NCBI RefSeq assembly: GCF_900963305.1
Contig: NC_042533.1
Span: 1,207,423-1,271,422 of the forward strand
Length of the DNA: 64,000 nt
Source of the DNA: Echeneis naucrates
Taxonomy: Eukaryota > Chordata > Actinopteri > Carangiformes > Echeneidae
Direction: 5' to 3'
Part shown: positions 1-12,652 of the stretch, piece by piece
How positions within the stretch are numbered: the stretch's first letter is position 1
Layout: each line of letters begins with the position of its first letter
Notes under the pieces: model-generated
Seen by the model: the letters and a program-made list of their open reading frames with translations, nothing else
Told to the model about the DNA's origin: nothing
Database searches by the model: none
Made by a program: the position numbers and the translations under genes

Positions 1-3000
1 CGTCCCGTTCCCTCTGCTCCGATGGAAGGATCAGGGGGTCGGGTAAACAGGAGTCCATGTTCTGGGAGGAGTGATTGGACAGAGAGGCAGACAGCGTGAG
101 GCTGAAGTTCTCGTCTTTGTGGGACATTTCTTCTTCTTCGCTGAACAGATCAGGCGTCTGGGAGCCGGTCATCCTGGCGGGGGAGGCGGTAGAGCAGCAG
201 GACTGTGATTGGCTGGTCTGACTGCTGCTCAACATTTCCACAGTGAAGAAATCCTCCCATTTTGGAGCATTTGAAGTCTCTTTGCTCTCTGATGGTTTTG
301 CGTCTCCTTTGCCCTCCTGCTCTTCCTCCTCCTCCTCCTCGTCATCCTCCTCCTCACCGTTGGACTCGGTGCAGTCGACGAAGTTGCGAGCGACAGACGA
401 GGCGTCGCTGACTGTCAGAGGTAAAGACTCCTCCACGGACAGAGGGGGCGCCGTTCTCTCAGGACTTTTCTCTGTCAAACACATTAAAATGTAAAATAAA
501 AAAGCCCTCTCGCCCTCAGCTGTATTTTGTCTCCAGCAAAAATTGAAGTGCAGCAGATAAACTGATATTTACATAAAGTGGAAACTTTCGAATTTTCTCC
601 TGATTATCAGTATCAGCTAAAATAAAATAAAAACTTCTCTTTTCAGCTGCAAGTATTTATTCACCTTTGGTAACTTCGTTCTTCATTTTCTTCCTCACTG
701 GTTCCAGGTCCAGCCCGTCAAACAGGTCGTCGTCACTTCCTGAGTCTGAGAGCAGAAAAAAAAAATCAGTTAGTCAAAAGCAGCAACACTCAGCTCTTAA
801 TCTGCCGCTGATGCAGCCTGTCCTTTATAATTCATGACCTGTAAACAAGTGTTACACATGTTGTGGAGAACACCTGCCACTGTGTGCGTTTGTGTTACCA
901 GAAGTAGGTCGCTCCACTCTGCTGCGTTTGAGGACCCCAAGAGGTTTGTAAGTGAACGCCGCCCGATCAGACCGGTTCCTACACATCAGCTGCAGCCTGG
1001 TGGAACGTACACAACGTGGTCACACTCCTGAAACTCTGACATCCACAGTTAAAAGGACAATCACACCCTTCTTCACATCTACTTCAAATTAAAACTCCAC
1101 AGCGGGAGAAAAACGGTCTAAAGGTAGATGTCAGAGGGCCCGGTTTGTTTTAAGGACTCCTTTGGATGTTTTCTAAAACATCTGGTCTGATTTAGTGACG
1201 ACTCACATCTGTGTGACCTCTGCCATCGTCCTGCCGAGGGGGACGACACTGGGATAGATGTTCACGGGTTTAAGATACGACAGGAAGTCTTTCAGCTGAA
1301 AGTTAAGAGAGCGTGAGCGTCGACAAAACATTTAGAAGTAAATGAATATGCTCTGATGATGATTTAAACTTCCTTCCCTGTAAAACCAAGTTTAGTCCAT
1401 CAGCAGCTGCAGCTTAGTTCAGATTGTGTCACCAAGGTTTTATGATGCAGACTGGAATCATTCATCAACCCAATGAAACCTGACTTACCTCAGAGTAGGA
1501 GGAGTGGAAGCTGAAACAGGCCCTGAAGGAACTGGCTCCGGTCCTGAGGAGACAAACCAGACGTGATTATTGATGAATCTGTCACGTGTTGTCAGACTGA
1601 GTGCAGCCGCGCTGACTTTATTATCACGCTGGTTTTCCTGGTTCTCTCTCCAAACCACATGGTGGACGGTTTGATGCTGATGATACGAAGAGGCGTCCCG
1701 TCAACCGCTGTGCAGCCGCACGGCAGCCTGTTGCCCTGGAGGAACTCCTCATCCTACACACACACACACACACACAATGAATAAGATGTTAAACATGTTA
1801 TTAAAAAGCACTTTCAAATGAATAGTTGTGTGTGAAGTTGGCACCTTTGGGTGTCGACAGGCGTGAATCTGTGTGTTGCGGTCGGTCGTCACGTAGCTCA
1901 GGATCTCTGGCATCTTCTTGAACATCGCCAGATTCTTGACATGGATCTGCACACAGAATGTTAAAGTCTCAGTTCCTGTCTGCGGCCTCATACGGACTGA
2001 CTTCCATTTCAGACTAACTTGGTTTCTGTCTGCTAGTTTAGATAAGTTTGATCTGTTTATTCATAAACACTAAAATATTTTGCCCTCTTTGTTGAACAAA
2101 GGAACAACATCTGCAACGTATGGCTTCATGTTCACTGCATATCTCCACGTCTGTTTCAAACCATTTCCTGTCAGTTAAAACGGTTCATGTTCACGTCACC
2201 TGTGTGTTGAACTCCTCCCCCAGGTTGGTAAACAGGTATTCATATCCATATGCAGCTTTGCAGTTGAGCCACACGACGTGATACGAACTCTGACTGATCC
2301 AGTTACCAATGAGCTCCAACATGCCGTTCAGACACACCTCCTACACACAGATACCCCAAATAAAGACAGACAGGACCAGGACAGCCTCATTAAAGGGGAT
2401 TCTTGCTGCGGTTTACTGTCGTCTGTACGAAGTTCAGCTCTGTAATCATTTATATATTTCATGTTTCCAGATTATGCCTAATGTGTCTCATCTTTATGTA
2501 TTCAATCATCAGACTGGAGGAACAAAATGTAATAACTACACTACAGAGTGTTGTTGTTGTGTTGGTTGTTGGATTTAAACAGCTCACCCGAGTTGGTATC
2601 TGATGGAAACGTGGATCATAGAAGGTGGAGTCCAGATACACACTCTGAATATCTTTAACCCTGTGATATGTAGAGCAGATGTCACGTCTTGGAAAATGGT
2701 AATGAAGATAATTTGACTTTTTAAAAAGTAGTTTTTTATGTTGATCGGAGACTGACCTGCTGCCAGAGTGGAGATGTTCTAGTCTAGACGCGTCTCCAAC
2801 AGCCAACCTGAAGTCTCCTGTGTACAGCACGGTCCCCTGAGAACCTTCAAACAGGAACCTACACATAAACACACGCAACACTTCATGCTGCGGCATTTCC
2901 CTGGGACCAGTTAGCATTTGTATGCATCAGTGTGACGGAGGAGTGTCAGGATATTCAGTTCTCTATCATGTGCAGCATGAAAGCATTAAATTAAAGGAAT

Positions 3001-4465
3001 AAGAAACAACTTTGCTGAAATAGTGAAATGATTATCGAAGTAGTTGTGGATAAATCTGTCCAAACATGACTTTAATTCTCCTCATTGTAGTGCTGCTTTG
3101 TCAGAAGCATGACAATTCAGCGTGTTCGATGCTTTAACTTACATGACAGAGCCGGGACAGTGGCCAGCAGGAAGCAACGTCACCACAATATCTTCTTTCT
3201 GTCACAAACAACAGACAAGATGGTTAAAAAAAATTGCAGCAGATGAAAAAAAAAAAAAGGGTATAATCTCCATCTACATATTTGTAATCCCAGCATGAGG
3301 GTGAGGATCAGACTTTACCTCTCCTGATGCTTCATCCACAAGGGAAATCTGAGTTGGGCTCTCCAGCTCCAGAGGAACCTGAACAAATTATGAATCAGGA
3401 TGTTTATGGTTCTCCTGCTTTGGATTTCATCCATTACAGTCAAACATCAGATGCCAGAAAAATAAGAGAAACTCTTAATCAATACACACGATATGTTTTG
3501 ATCACTTGAAATCAACTGAATGGTTTGACCAGCCCAGAGAACACTTACAATGTATTCCTCCCAGAAAGCGTACTTCGGATTGCTCAGCAGAAGCTCTTTG
3601 GTCACATAGGAGCAGTAAAGCCTGACTGTACGACTGAAGAAGAAGACAGGACAAACACTGTCAGCTTTCTGTTACAGCATCATTGTTCGTTCACTCACAT
3701 GACAGCTTATTTCTCCATCTAGGCTTTGAGTCAAAGCTACAAACTAACTGACAATTTCTATTTTTTTTTACAAGTAGAATAAATTCACGTTGAATAAGAT
3801 GTTTCTAAAATGTATATTTGTAATATTAGGAATTGTTTATGCGTATGAGGATTATTCTGCTGATGAACTTTAACTGTAGAATATATATATTTTTTTAATA
3901 GCATTTATGTTATTCATTTTGAATCACAATTGTGTTTTAAAATAAAACTTATGTATAAAATAAACCTCTTCTTTTCCATTTTCTATGGATTTCCTTGAAC
4001 TGCGTACTTTACAGCCAAAACATTTTATTTTCTCCCTCGTTATTTCTTTGTCTTACCAAATCCATGTTTTTGGACACAACATGATCATTTTTATTACACA
4101 TCTGCCTTTTGTCTTTGGTTTTTAAAAATGTTTTAGACAAACTACAGTTCTTCTCCAAACTGTCTTCACCTGAACTGAAGCTTCCTCTTCAGCAGAGGTC
4201 CCTTCAGTCCCTTCATGTGATCTGTGGATGATGACAACACTGAGTCATCTTAACAGGGAGTCTAAAAACTTAAATTAAATTAAATTAAATTAAATTAAAA
4301 TGTGGACATGGAGGATTAGCACCAGCCTGGAGATGCTAGCTAGCTGCCCGACTCACCTTTGTGGCAGTGGGAGAGGAAATATGCCCGGGAATGAAGGTTC
4401 TCCCTGTCGAACCGGTCCAGAGACAGCGTCGGATATTCCTTCATTCGTCCCGCAAAGGAACTCAT
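1..4465 (-). CDS. dclre1c: Artemis nuclease (DCLRE1C), 3' end beyond window
   Basis: Metallo-beta-lactamase/beta-CASP nuclease that opens hairpins and trims DNA ends in V(D)J recombination and non-homologous end joining, in the nucleus with DNA-PKcs. Fifteen phase-consistent coding exons: 4357-4465, 4170-4221, 3549-3621, 3319-3378, 3143-3198, 2757-2858, 2588-2660, 2200-2340, 1845-1946, 1617-1753, 1489-1543, 1207-1295, 899-978, 665-745, 1-471. The start at 4465 gives [12 protein letters not shown], matching the family N-terminus. Metal-binding motifs are intact: HCHKDH across exons 1-2, PAGHCPGS in exon 5, YTGDFRL in exon 6. The beta-CASP part includes [15 protein letters not shown] (exon 9) and STMWFGER (exon 10). 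About 560 residues are visible; human Artemis has 692, so the extreme C-terminus lies left of base 1. The last visible exon carries a glutamate-rich run (about 309-345) and [10 protein letters not shown], typical of the flexible tail. Exon 12 could use a donor 11 bases earlier, but only the longer form keeps frame. Confidence 0.95.
4268..4302. repeat. (TTAAA) pentanucleotide repeat
   Basis: About six tandem AAATT units in dclre1c intron 1. Confidence 0.9.
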
Positions 4466-4896
4466 CCTGAAGCAGAACCTTCTTTAATCTGCCAGCTTTT
4501 GTTCTTAACGCAGAAAAGGAGACATTGTTAGCTTCCATCAGCTCGGTCCGTCCCGCCCATCGGGTTGAGCTTCTTCTTCGTCGCTTCTTTGTCCAACTGC
4601 AGGTTCCGCCACCTGTCGTTAATACATAACCACAAACTTTAAGCTTAATTCAACATTTTTTTGTCATTTATCTAAATAAACCAAAATTACGTGTTTTTTT
4701 AAGAGCTTCAGTATATGTTATAATACTTAATTTTATTTCGCCCGTTTTGACGGCGCCGTCTTCCCGGAAGCTCGTCCTCCAACACAGAAGAAGAAAGTTC
4801 GCCGTAACCAGGCAACCGCCGAAGCTAAACTGCTAACAACTGCTTCTAGCTAGCTGCTGACCGCAGTCCGACCAACTAAATAAACAAAACAAACAT
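4466..4896. promoter_or_regulatory. Bidirectional promoter of dclre1c and meig1
   Basis: The two start codons are 987 bases apart on opposite strands. Between them lies a patch of CpGs (about 4530-4610 and 4740-4830). The segment ending at the GT donor after 4896 looks like a non-coding first exon of meig1. The same head-to-head arrangement is known for human DCLRE1C/MEIG1. Transcription start points are inferred. Confidence 0.6.
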
Positions 4897-5451
4897 GTAA
4901 GTAAAGACATGTTCAGAAGTGAATACTGGTGAATGTGGCGTGTTGATTTAAAGCAAAAAATAAGTTGATTTCTGTCTGTTAAGCCAAAGAAAGAAAGAAA
5001 CAAACAAAAAACCCACAGAAAGTTCGATCCCATAACGGTGCATTTAGTATCACCGCATAAAGATCAGTATAAAAGATCATCTCCTGATATTCAACATTAT
5101 TCTTTTTTAGTGTTTCAAATTTCAATTGACTCATTAAACATCATTTATAATGTTGATAAATAATCTTTTTTCGTCAACGAAATGCAATTCTATCACAAAC
5201 GTATAAGATGTGTTGTTTATGTCTAACACTTTTATTATTTATACTTTTTTTATTGAACAATCGACACACAAGGTGTTCAGGAATAATTAGTTGTATATGT
5301 GTCACCTATGTTCCTGTAAAAGGAAAAAAAGATGAATATTTATCCTATTAAGTTGAAAAATGAAGGCAAATGAGACATTGGAGCATCTCCTTGTTGTGCT
5401 TGTCAGTTACAGGAGGCCGGTCTATTTCTGGGACACCTTGCCTTCGACACC

Positions 5452-6064
5452 ATGTCCTGTGCTACTGATAACAACTCCAGGCCAAAGTCCATGAGCAGAG
5501 CCAGAGAATGGACGACTGAGGTGGAAAACCTGTTCAGATTCCAACAGGCTGGCTACAGAGATGAACTGGAGTACATACAAGTCAAACAAGGGGCCTTGGT
5601 AAATATTGTTCTCTGAACCGTCCCAGGTTCTGTGTTCTGAGTTTGTTCTAAGATAAACTCTCCCTGGTGGAAGGAATATTTTAACTCTTCAAAAGTCCCC
5701 ATAATTGTTATTTGACATTCAATAAATTGGAGAACACGTGATGATATCTTCTGTATAATGTGTAGTCATAGGCAGATTTAAGCACACGTTTTAACACTAT
5801 CAACAATTACTCCATGAAAAATTGATTTTATATTATTACGACTGTGTTCTGAGATCTGTTACTTCATTAGTAGAAGTTCTGTATTGTAATCACACATTGA
5901 TCACGCCTCTCTGCACCCTGTCTCTGTCTCAGATTGACAAATGGCCAGACACCGGCTATGTGAAGAAGCTCCAACGTCGAGACAACACATTTTATTACTA
6001 CAGCAAGAGAAGAGAATGCCAAGACTGTGATGTCCATAAAGTCAAAGTTTATATGTATAAATGA
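5452..6064 (+). CDS. meig1: Meiosis expressed gene 1 protein (MEIG1)
   Basis: Small protein that in mouse works with PACRG at the sperm manchette and is needed for spermiogenesis. Two coding exons, 5452-5598 and 5933-6064, join in phase 0 to give 92 residues; the mammalian protein has 88. Diagnostic segments are [14 protein letters not shown] in the first exon and [16 protein letters not shown] then HKVKVY at the end of the second; these match MEIG1 almost residue for residue. The chosen ATG follows a splice acceptor at about 5412 and is preceded by a short leader; a non-coding exon probably ends at 4896. A poly(A) signal lies at 6290-6295. Its neighbour dclre1c is also its neighbour in mammals. 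Confidence 0.95.
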
Positions 6065-6289
6065 GTTCTGTATTCACCCTGACACCAAGGAAGGAGTCAC
6101 GTCATCACTGTGTACATCTTTTATTTTCTGCAGTGAACATATTTATTTCTTTACTTTTGATTATATCTGCTACAATTATAATATGACTAAACCCATCTTA
6201 AGTCTTTACATGTTCAAGTTTTTGTCATTGACACACATGCATGACAGATACTGGAGACCGGGAATAGTTGTTGACAAAAACCACAAATG

Positions 6290-6295
6290 AATAAA
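6290..6295 (+). other. meig1: Poly(A) signal AATAAA of meig1
   Basis: Canonical hexamer 225 bases after the meig1 stop codon. Confidence 0.7.
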
Positions 6296-7530
6296 ATTCA
6301 ATTATAAGGAATTTAAAAATTTTTTGATGTTTCCGTTGGTTCATTTCTGGTTTTACATGATGCATTTTTACAGAATATTCTCACATGCCATGGATTACAA
6401 AAACAGCACAGGTGCAAAGAACATTTCTCAGTGTTATCAACAAAAAGAGCAAACATGGGGCCTGGCTCATGGCTCCTTTTAGCCTCAGGGCCCCTCATTA
6501 TCCAACCTGACTGCAATTAAAATGTTTGCTCTGTATGCACATTACCAGAGCAGAACACATGTGACATGTCGCCTAATTTCCCCCCCGAAGTCTGAGTAAA
6601 TGTCAGTTGACCTGTGATAATGCAAAGAAGAACCAGTTGTTTCTTTCACCTCTTTTATTGGCAGTTATGCTCAGTTTTATGCTCATCGAGATCCTACAAA
6701 CAAAGGCAGGTCATGTAATCCTGAGGTTGGGTCCTGTTAGTTCTGCTTTAATTACAATTCATGCACATCATTGCAGCAACCAGGCTTCTACGGGTGGATG
6801 GGTGTTATTTCATGCCTATTCACTGAAACATTAATGACGTGTTAAAGAAAGAATGTGACTGAAGTTTTCTACCTCTGGGATTAAAGAAGGCCTGTCACAC
6901 TCTGCTCATGTGATGGTAGCAGATTATGTGCGGACCCTCCAGGCTCTGATATCTGATGGTTTCCCCCCCAGCTCCAGACCATATGGTTTGATTCTACATA
7001 CGTGCTCATTGGCTCATAAGCTGAAGTAAAGTTTACCCTGCTGCTGCTGGACAGAGGAATTTAAAAGTACATGTGTCTTCAGCCCGCACCAACAAGACAG
7101 GCGAGTCAGATATAACCTCTTTACTGTACATTCATTTATTAATCTGTCTTTTTCTAAAACTAAAAACTACAGACTTTACATTCATTGTTTATTGACAGTA
7201 AAAGTGATCCATTTTGGGAGGATGAAATCTAAATTTTTAATATTCAGATTGTTATTATAGTGATCTAGAAGTAAGTTTAACTTTTGCACACTGAAGTGGG
7301 GTATATAAGATGGTTTTTGTGTGTTTCATTATAAAGTATTTAGTGTAAAATAATATTTCTCTAAACTTTTTAAAAGGTTTGATAATAATAATTAAAATAA
7401 AAGTTTGTCTCCAGAATAACTGAGTCCATCTCTCACAGATTTCGCCCAAAGTTACCCGGAATCAGAGTGTAATTTAAGATGATTGTTATTTGGATACATC
7501 GGTCAGGTGATGTTGGGGGTAATCCTGCAG
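6296..7530. other. Intergenic, no gene seen
   Basis: AT-rich sequence between the meig1 tail and the CpG-rich tmem243 promoter. Short open frames here have no splice support or familiar motifs. Confidence 0.6.
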
Positions 7531-7534
7531 GAGT

Positions 7535-7978
7535 TTGGTTTTTCTTAAATCTTTTAGCGGCAGCTCAGACGGACTTTACCGGAACAGTCTGCAGTTAAAT
7601 CGCTTGTTTAGTGAACGGAGTCCGCCGAGCGGCTCAGCCCGGATTCAACTCTCCTTCAACGGCTTCAGTTGGTGCCACCGACCCAAAGTGTTGTGTGTCC
7701 ACCGGTGTCGACACAGCAGCTGTCAGGCAAGTCTGTGTTGGTCAAAAACACGTTTTCTACTGAAGGAAACACAGTTCGTTCCTCTGGTTAGCTTCAGCTC
7801 AGTTTAGCTTAGCTTCGTTAGCCGTGTGATGGTAAAGCTAACCTGATGGTTCCGTTAGAAGCTCATTTCGCCGGTTTAACCCGGTTAGCAGCATCGATTT
7901 ATCACCAAACACCGCAAAATAGTGTTTCTGCGGGGCTTCAACAGCAACACCGGGCCGGTGAGGTCGGATTTATTCAGG
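7535..7978 (+). promoter_or_regulatory. tmem243: CpG-rich promoter and non-coding first exon of tmem243
   Basis: CpG-dense block ending at a strong splice donor (CAG, then GTAAGG) after 7978. The next exon starts at about 9715 after a TTGCAG acceptor and contains the tmem243 start. The exact transcription start is not visible. Confidence 0.55.
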
Positions 7979-9759
7979 TAAGGTGTGTTACCTTCGCCGG
8001 CTAGTTAAACAGGTGAAGCTAACGCTAGCATGCTAATGTGTTGAAGCTAACAGGTGAGTCTGACTGATGTTGTTGTTTTAGGTTGTTGTTGTTGTCGCCT
8101 CACACAGATAAACCGACTTCTCTCTTATATTTCTCTTTTCTCGGTGTTTTCGCTGCTGGATTACTCAGCAGCTTGATATGTGAACTCTTTCTGTCTGAAT
8201 AAACAGTTTGGCAGCTTTCAGACTCTCATGTTGTGTTTTCAGGTTTGATACTTTCACGTACAAACCGAGAAGACAGCTCAGTCAGGCTGAAAAGATATCA
8301 GAGATAAAGGAGTTAAATTTGCTTTAATGACACAGACTTCCAGTCCAGTTACTGTGAAGCATGGCTGCACACTGAAGTTCTGAGCAAGACCTGAAATAGA
8401 AACTGAGAGAAATCCTCAGACTTCATTCTATCCTTGATGGAAACTTCTCCCATCATTACCTAAAGTACATGGATATGAAGCCAAAGGCCTGCTGGAGCCT
8501 CGGTGCTGCTGCTTGGTACTGACTGTCACTGACCCGGTCCTCAGCACACCTTAGACCAGTGTCTTTGTATTGATAATCGCTTTGAATTGGGGGTTTTGTC
8601 TCCGGATCATCAGTCTGACGGCTGCCTTCAGCAGATTACTGGAGTTTGAATGTGAGGCTGATATTTCCCTGATCTCTCGGCCCCATTAAGTCGTGGGGTC
8701 TGTTTGTAAGAAGCCTAGTGAATCACAAGGCCGTGGAGGAATGCAGCTTTAGGCCAGGTTTATCCGACTTCATAATGAAGCTCTTGTTTTTTCCACTGTG
8801 CTTTTTGTGAGGCTTTTATTTCCTCCCCTGCTGCCTCTTCACCCAGAAAGGAAGAAGCAACCACAGGGAGCAACAGTTGTTTTAAAGTGTGTCAGTGTGT
8901 TGTAAGAAAAATACGTTTATCATGACACACTCTGCACTCATCTACTACAGATAGTCAGATTGGGGTTATGCTCCGGGCGTCAAACGCACCTGGTTAACCC
9001 CCCGCCTCCCAGGTGTACAAACAGAAAGAGGATGTGGGCAGATTTCTAACAGCACACTGAGCTTCAACTTTCCTCCTCCTTCTCTTCATCTGTTCTCATA
9101 AAGATTCCCATGATCTAGTTGTGGTGTTGGCCAGATATCACATTCTCAATAAGGAATTTAGATCTTTGCCCAACAATAAAACATGATGTTTTTTGGGGTT
9201 TTTTTTGGCACCTGTAACATCTCTCACACAGGAAATGTTGCTAATGTTGTGACTGGATGATTCGTTTTATCATCACAGGTTTTGGTCTCACTGAGACAGC
9301 TGGACTCAATCAGAGACTCTGACATCAGGACTGAGATGGTATAAAGAAATCTGACTTCTGATTTTATCTTTCTTCTGAATCTTGTCATCTGTGCTTTTCG
9401 CTCAGAGATGCGGAAGTGACTGCGGTTTGTTATCGCGGCTGAAAAAAGAGGAAGTGATGCAGGAGGGTTGTTAATAGAAATCAGTTTTTGTGGAGGCTTT
9501 AAGGTGACATTTAGATTAGAATTTAAACTCTGCTGCAGCTTCTCCTCCTGATCTGGTTTCTGCTGGATAAGAACAATTAGAAACAGCAGCTCACAAACCG
9601 ATGGGTGACACCAATTGTTACAGGAGACGTTGATGTCTTCTTGAGAGAGTTTTTGTTGCCAGATCAGGTGATTTATTCTCAGACCTTCAACAGTTTCTCC
9701 TCTTTGGGTTGCAGGTAAAAGACGACGCCCACCTGGCACCACAGAGTCCACCGTCCACC

Positions 9760-9868
9760 ATGTCGCCATCGCTCTCTGGACGCTGACGCCGCCCCCCCCA
9801 CGACACTGCAGAGGGAGGCAGCTGACATGCAGCATTGGGCCGCTGTCACCAGGAGGCGGCGCTGCTGA
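9760..9868 (+). promoter_or_regulatory. tmem243: Two upstream open frames in the tmem243 leader
   Basis: One frame of 8 codons (9760-9786, start context CCACCATG) and one of 13 codons (9827-9868) lie between the exon start near 9715 and the main ATG. They are expected to dampen translation; this is inference. Confidence 0.5.
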
Positions 9869-9891
9869 GGAGCAATCGCTCAGCGCTGGTC

Positions 9892-10864
9892 ATGTCTGCT
9901 GAACCGGCGATGGACGACTTCACCACCAGGACGTACGGCACCAGCGGCCTGGACAACAGACCGCTGTTCGGGGAGACGTCTGCTCGGGTAGGAACAAGAA
10001 CCTGCCAGAAGTCGTGTGTCTGTCATTACTACTATTCAAAGCAACACAAAGTCTTGAGTTGACTCATCAACAATTTGAAGATTGTACTGGAAAAAGTGCC
10101 GTTTTTGATGGAAAGGAAAATCAATTAAAATGTGTTTCTAATGTGAAGTCTGAACATTAAAGTTGTCTTTGTGTCACAGGATCGATTCATCAACATGGCC
10201 GTCGGAGGATTCACCTCTCTGGTTGTTCTGGTGAGTGACAATCATTTGTTGATCTCAGTTCTCTGGTCAGTCGCCATGTAACACAAAACAAGCAGCTCCT
10301 GAGATTATCACAATTTCAGAGATATTTTGAGTAAAATGTGCAGCTCAAGAACATCAGACAGTTCGGTCCAGTTTTCCTCAGCTGTTCTCCACTTGTCATT
10401 TCCTCTCCTGAACACGAGAAGAAAATACTTTTAAAATGAGTTTTAAAGTTGTTTTTTTTTTTTTTGTGTGTTTCCTGTTTGTTTCCAGTTTACGGTGATC
10501 TGCTCCTTCGTCTTCCCTTCGCTGCCTCCAAAACCCCTGAACGTCTTCTTTGCCGTGTGCATCCTGTTGGCCTGTGGGTCCACCATAGTATTGGTAACTC
10601 ACTCACACACGCACAAGTTGTAAAAAAAAAAAAAAAAAAAAGAAGAGAGATTGTATTGAAGTCTATGGGAAAATTGAAATAAAGTATAGAGCAGGTGACG
10701 TGAAGCAGAGAAATACAATCTGTCGTCTCTCGTCTCTGTCTCAGATCTTCTGGTACCGACAGGGAGACCTGGAGCCCAAATTCAGGAACCTGATCTATTA
10801 CATGCTGGCCTCCATCGTGCTGCTATGTCTATGTGCCAACCTCTACTTCCACGACGTCAGGTAA
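9892..10864 (+). CDS. tmem243: Transmembrane protein 243
   Basis: Small multi-pass membrane protein of unknown molecular role. Four coding exons, 9892-9987, 10180-10230, 10489-10593 and 10745-10864, all join in phase 0 and give 123 residues (human 118). Family signatures: RTYGTSGLDNRPLFGETSA at the N-terminus, FVFPSLPPKPLN in the middle, WYRQGDLEPKFRNLIYY and CANLYFHDV at the end. About four hydrophobic segments follow the soluble N-terminus. A second in-frame ATG at 9910 aligns with the mammalian start, so the first six residues may be a fish extension or unused. The 5' leader carries two short upstream open frames. A long 3' UTR runs toward the convergent dmtf1. Confidence 0.94.
10648..10676 (-). 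repeat. Dispersed repeat A fragment (tmem243 intron)
   Basis: Carries the core CCCATAGACTTCAATACAAT (read on the minus strand) shared with five other sites in the window. Confidence 0.6.
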
Positions 10865-12245
10865 AGACAAGAGCGGGGAGGAGGAGGAAGAAGAAGAAGG
10901 GTGACTTGGCCCTCACAGACAGAAACACGTGGGAGGACAGAAGGATGGACCAACAATGACCAAAATTAAAAAAAAAAAAACAAAAAAAAAAACCAACAAC
11001 AACAAAAAAAAGCTTCACTAACTTGAATGATTTTCCCACCCGGCCCCTGAGAGGCCGATCGGACCAAAACCAGAGACTTTAATGGGTCCAGTGGGACGCA
11101 CACTAACACACAACATCACAGTGTAGGAATCATGATGTACTGTAAGAGGCCATGAATCTGCCCAGACAGACACACACTGCTGGGGGACGAACTGTCCGAT
11201 AAACTGGTGTGTTTACATGCACATAAACAAAAACATGGTCATGAATCAGTCATATCCTGAAGCTTCAACTCAAAATGTTCTGTGGCCGATTCACTGTATT
11301 TATATCTTTAAACAACAGTTGCCATCAGACACAAGTTGTGTTTCTGTTTTCACGTCTGTTGTCGGTCCGTTTGGACAGAACGAACAGATCACACAAGGCG
11401 AAATATGTTTTTACTGTCAAACTCGTCAGCTCAGGAATTTACAGCACGCGACCTGCAGTGGACGTTACTGTGATGTCCATCGTGAATAAACTGCTGTTTT
11501 CCTCTGGTCACATTTGGACCAGGAAGTAAGATGTGAGCATGTAAACACACCGTGGAGCAGGAGGAGGGAAACTCCACCCCCTTCGTCCTCCTCCTCCCTT
11601 CAGCACTGTGGACTTTAACACACCTTAGCTCACACGCTGTAGCACAAACAGATCAGGGCTCCAGATCAGAGATGCAACATGTTTCTCTGCTTCTTTTCTC
11701 CTTCTGCTCATCTGATTTTTTTTTTTCTTTTAATTAGACTTAAATGCTGAATTATTCCGACTCACTGCCAATATTTGCACTAAGCACGGCTAAATTACGC
11801 TTTAATCTAAACCATACGTGCACACACACACTCGCAGGCCAGCTGTAGCACCAACGAAAATGAATGGATGTTTTACACCGAAGCTGAACACCAAAGCTTC
11901 AACGTCAGTTTCCGTGTTTTCATAAAGGATAAGAACTATAATCATGAAAACGTTCAGTGTCATCGGTCCATTTTAGCTCGGCGTGTCTCGCTGTGTTCAA
12001 AGGGGTTTGGGTCAGACGCTGGCACTAAAGGCACAAAGCCTCCCCTGTTGTTAAAACCTGTGGTTTGACCTTCTGTCTGATCAGGAGACTGAAAACTGAA
12101 ATAAAACTGGATTTATCAATCTGTTGTCAGGTGATCTGCAGTGAAGCATTATGGGAAAATGAGTCAAACTAAAACAGTCACGAGGAGCTGAGTTTGTTAC
12201 AGCTTCAGCACTGTTTCTTTTCTATCGAAAATTTTATGGAATAAA
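10865..12245 (+). other. tmem243: tmem243 3' UTR with two poly(A) signals
   Basis: Non-coding stretch with A-rich tracts near 10967-11010. AATAAA hexamers lie at 12100-12105 and 12240-12245. No alternative gene is seen; the 90-codon frame at 11217 has no splice partners. Confidence 0.5.
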
Positions 12246-12398
12246 TAATGTTGCACCCTGAACGCCTCTTTTCTTCTGCTGGTTAGTAAGAGAGATGAAA
12301 CAGTTAGTTCACCAACAGGAAACTAAACGGCGCCACATGCTAATATTTCAAGACCCAGAGAGCGAGTTAAAAATACAAGGACGTCACTCCGGACGGGA

Positions 12399-12404
12399 TT
12401 TATT
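12399..12404 (-). other. dmtf1: Poly(A) signal of dmtf1
   Basis: TTTATT on the plus strand, i.e. AATAAA on the minus strand, about 250 bases past the dmtf1 stop codon. It faces the tmem243 signals about 155 bases away. Confidence 0.5.
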
Positions 12405-12652
12405 TATCGTTCAAGGCTTTCATTTTCACATAATCATCTGTACATGTAGTTAAAAGGGTCAGCGCTCTGATCTCCCACAGCCCATAAAGTCTCTTTGGCT
12501 CTTCACATTTCATCCAGGGGTCAAACTTCAGTCAGTGAAGTGACGTGTCCAGATCCTGATTCAGACAGAAGAGGATTCTGGGAGTTTAACAAGTAGACAG
12601 CAGCTGTCTTTGTTGTCGTCGTAATCACCATCTGTCGCGGTCAAAGTCTGGG

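Noticed and set aside
9224-9835. 203-codon open frame on the minus strand opposite the tmem243 leader exon
   Set aside because: No recognisable domain, uneven composition, overlaps the strongly supported tmem243 5' exon and intron, and has no matching splice partners.
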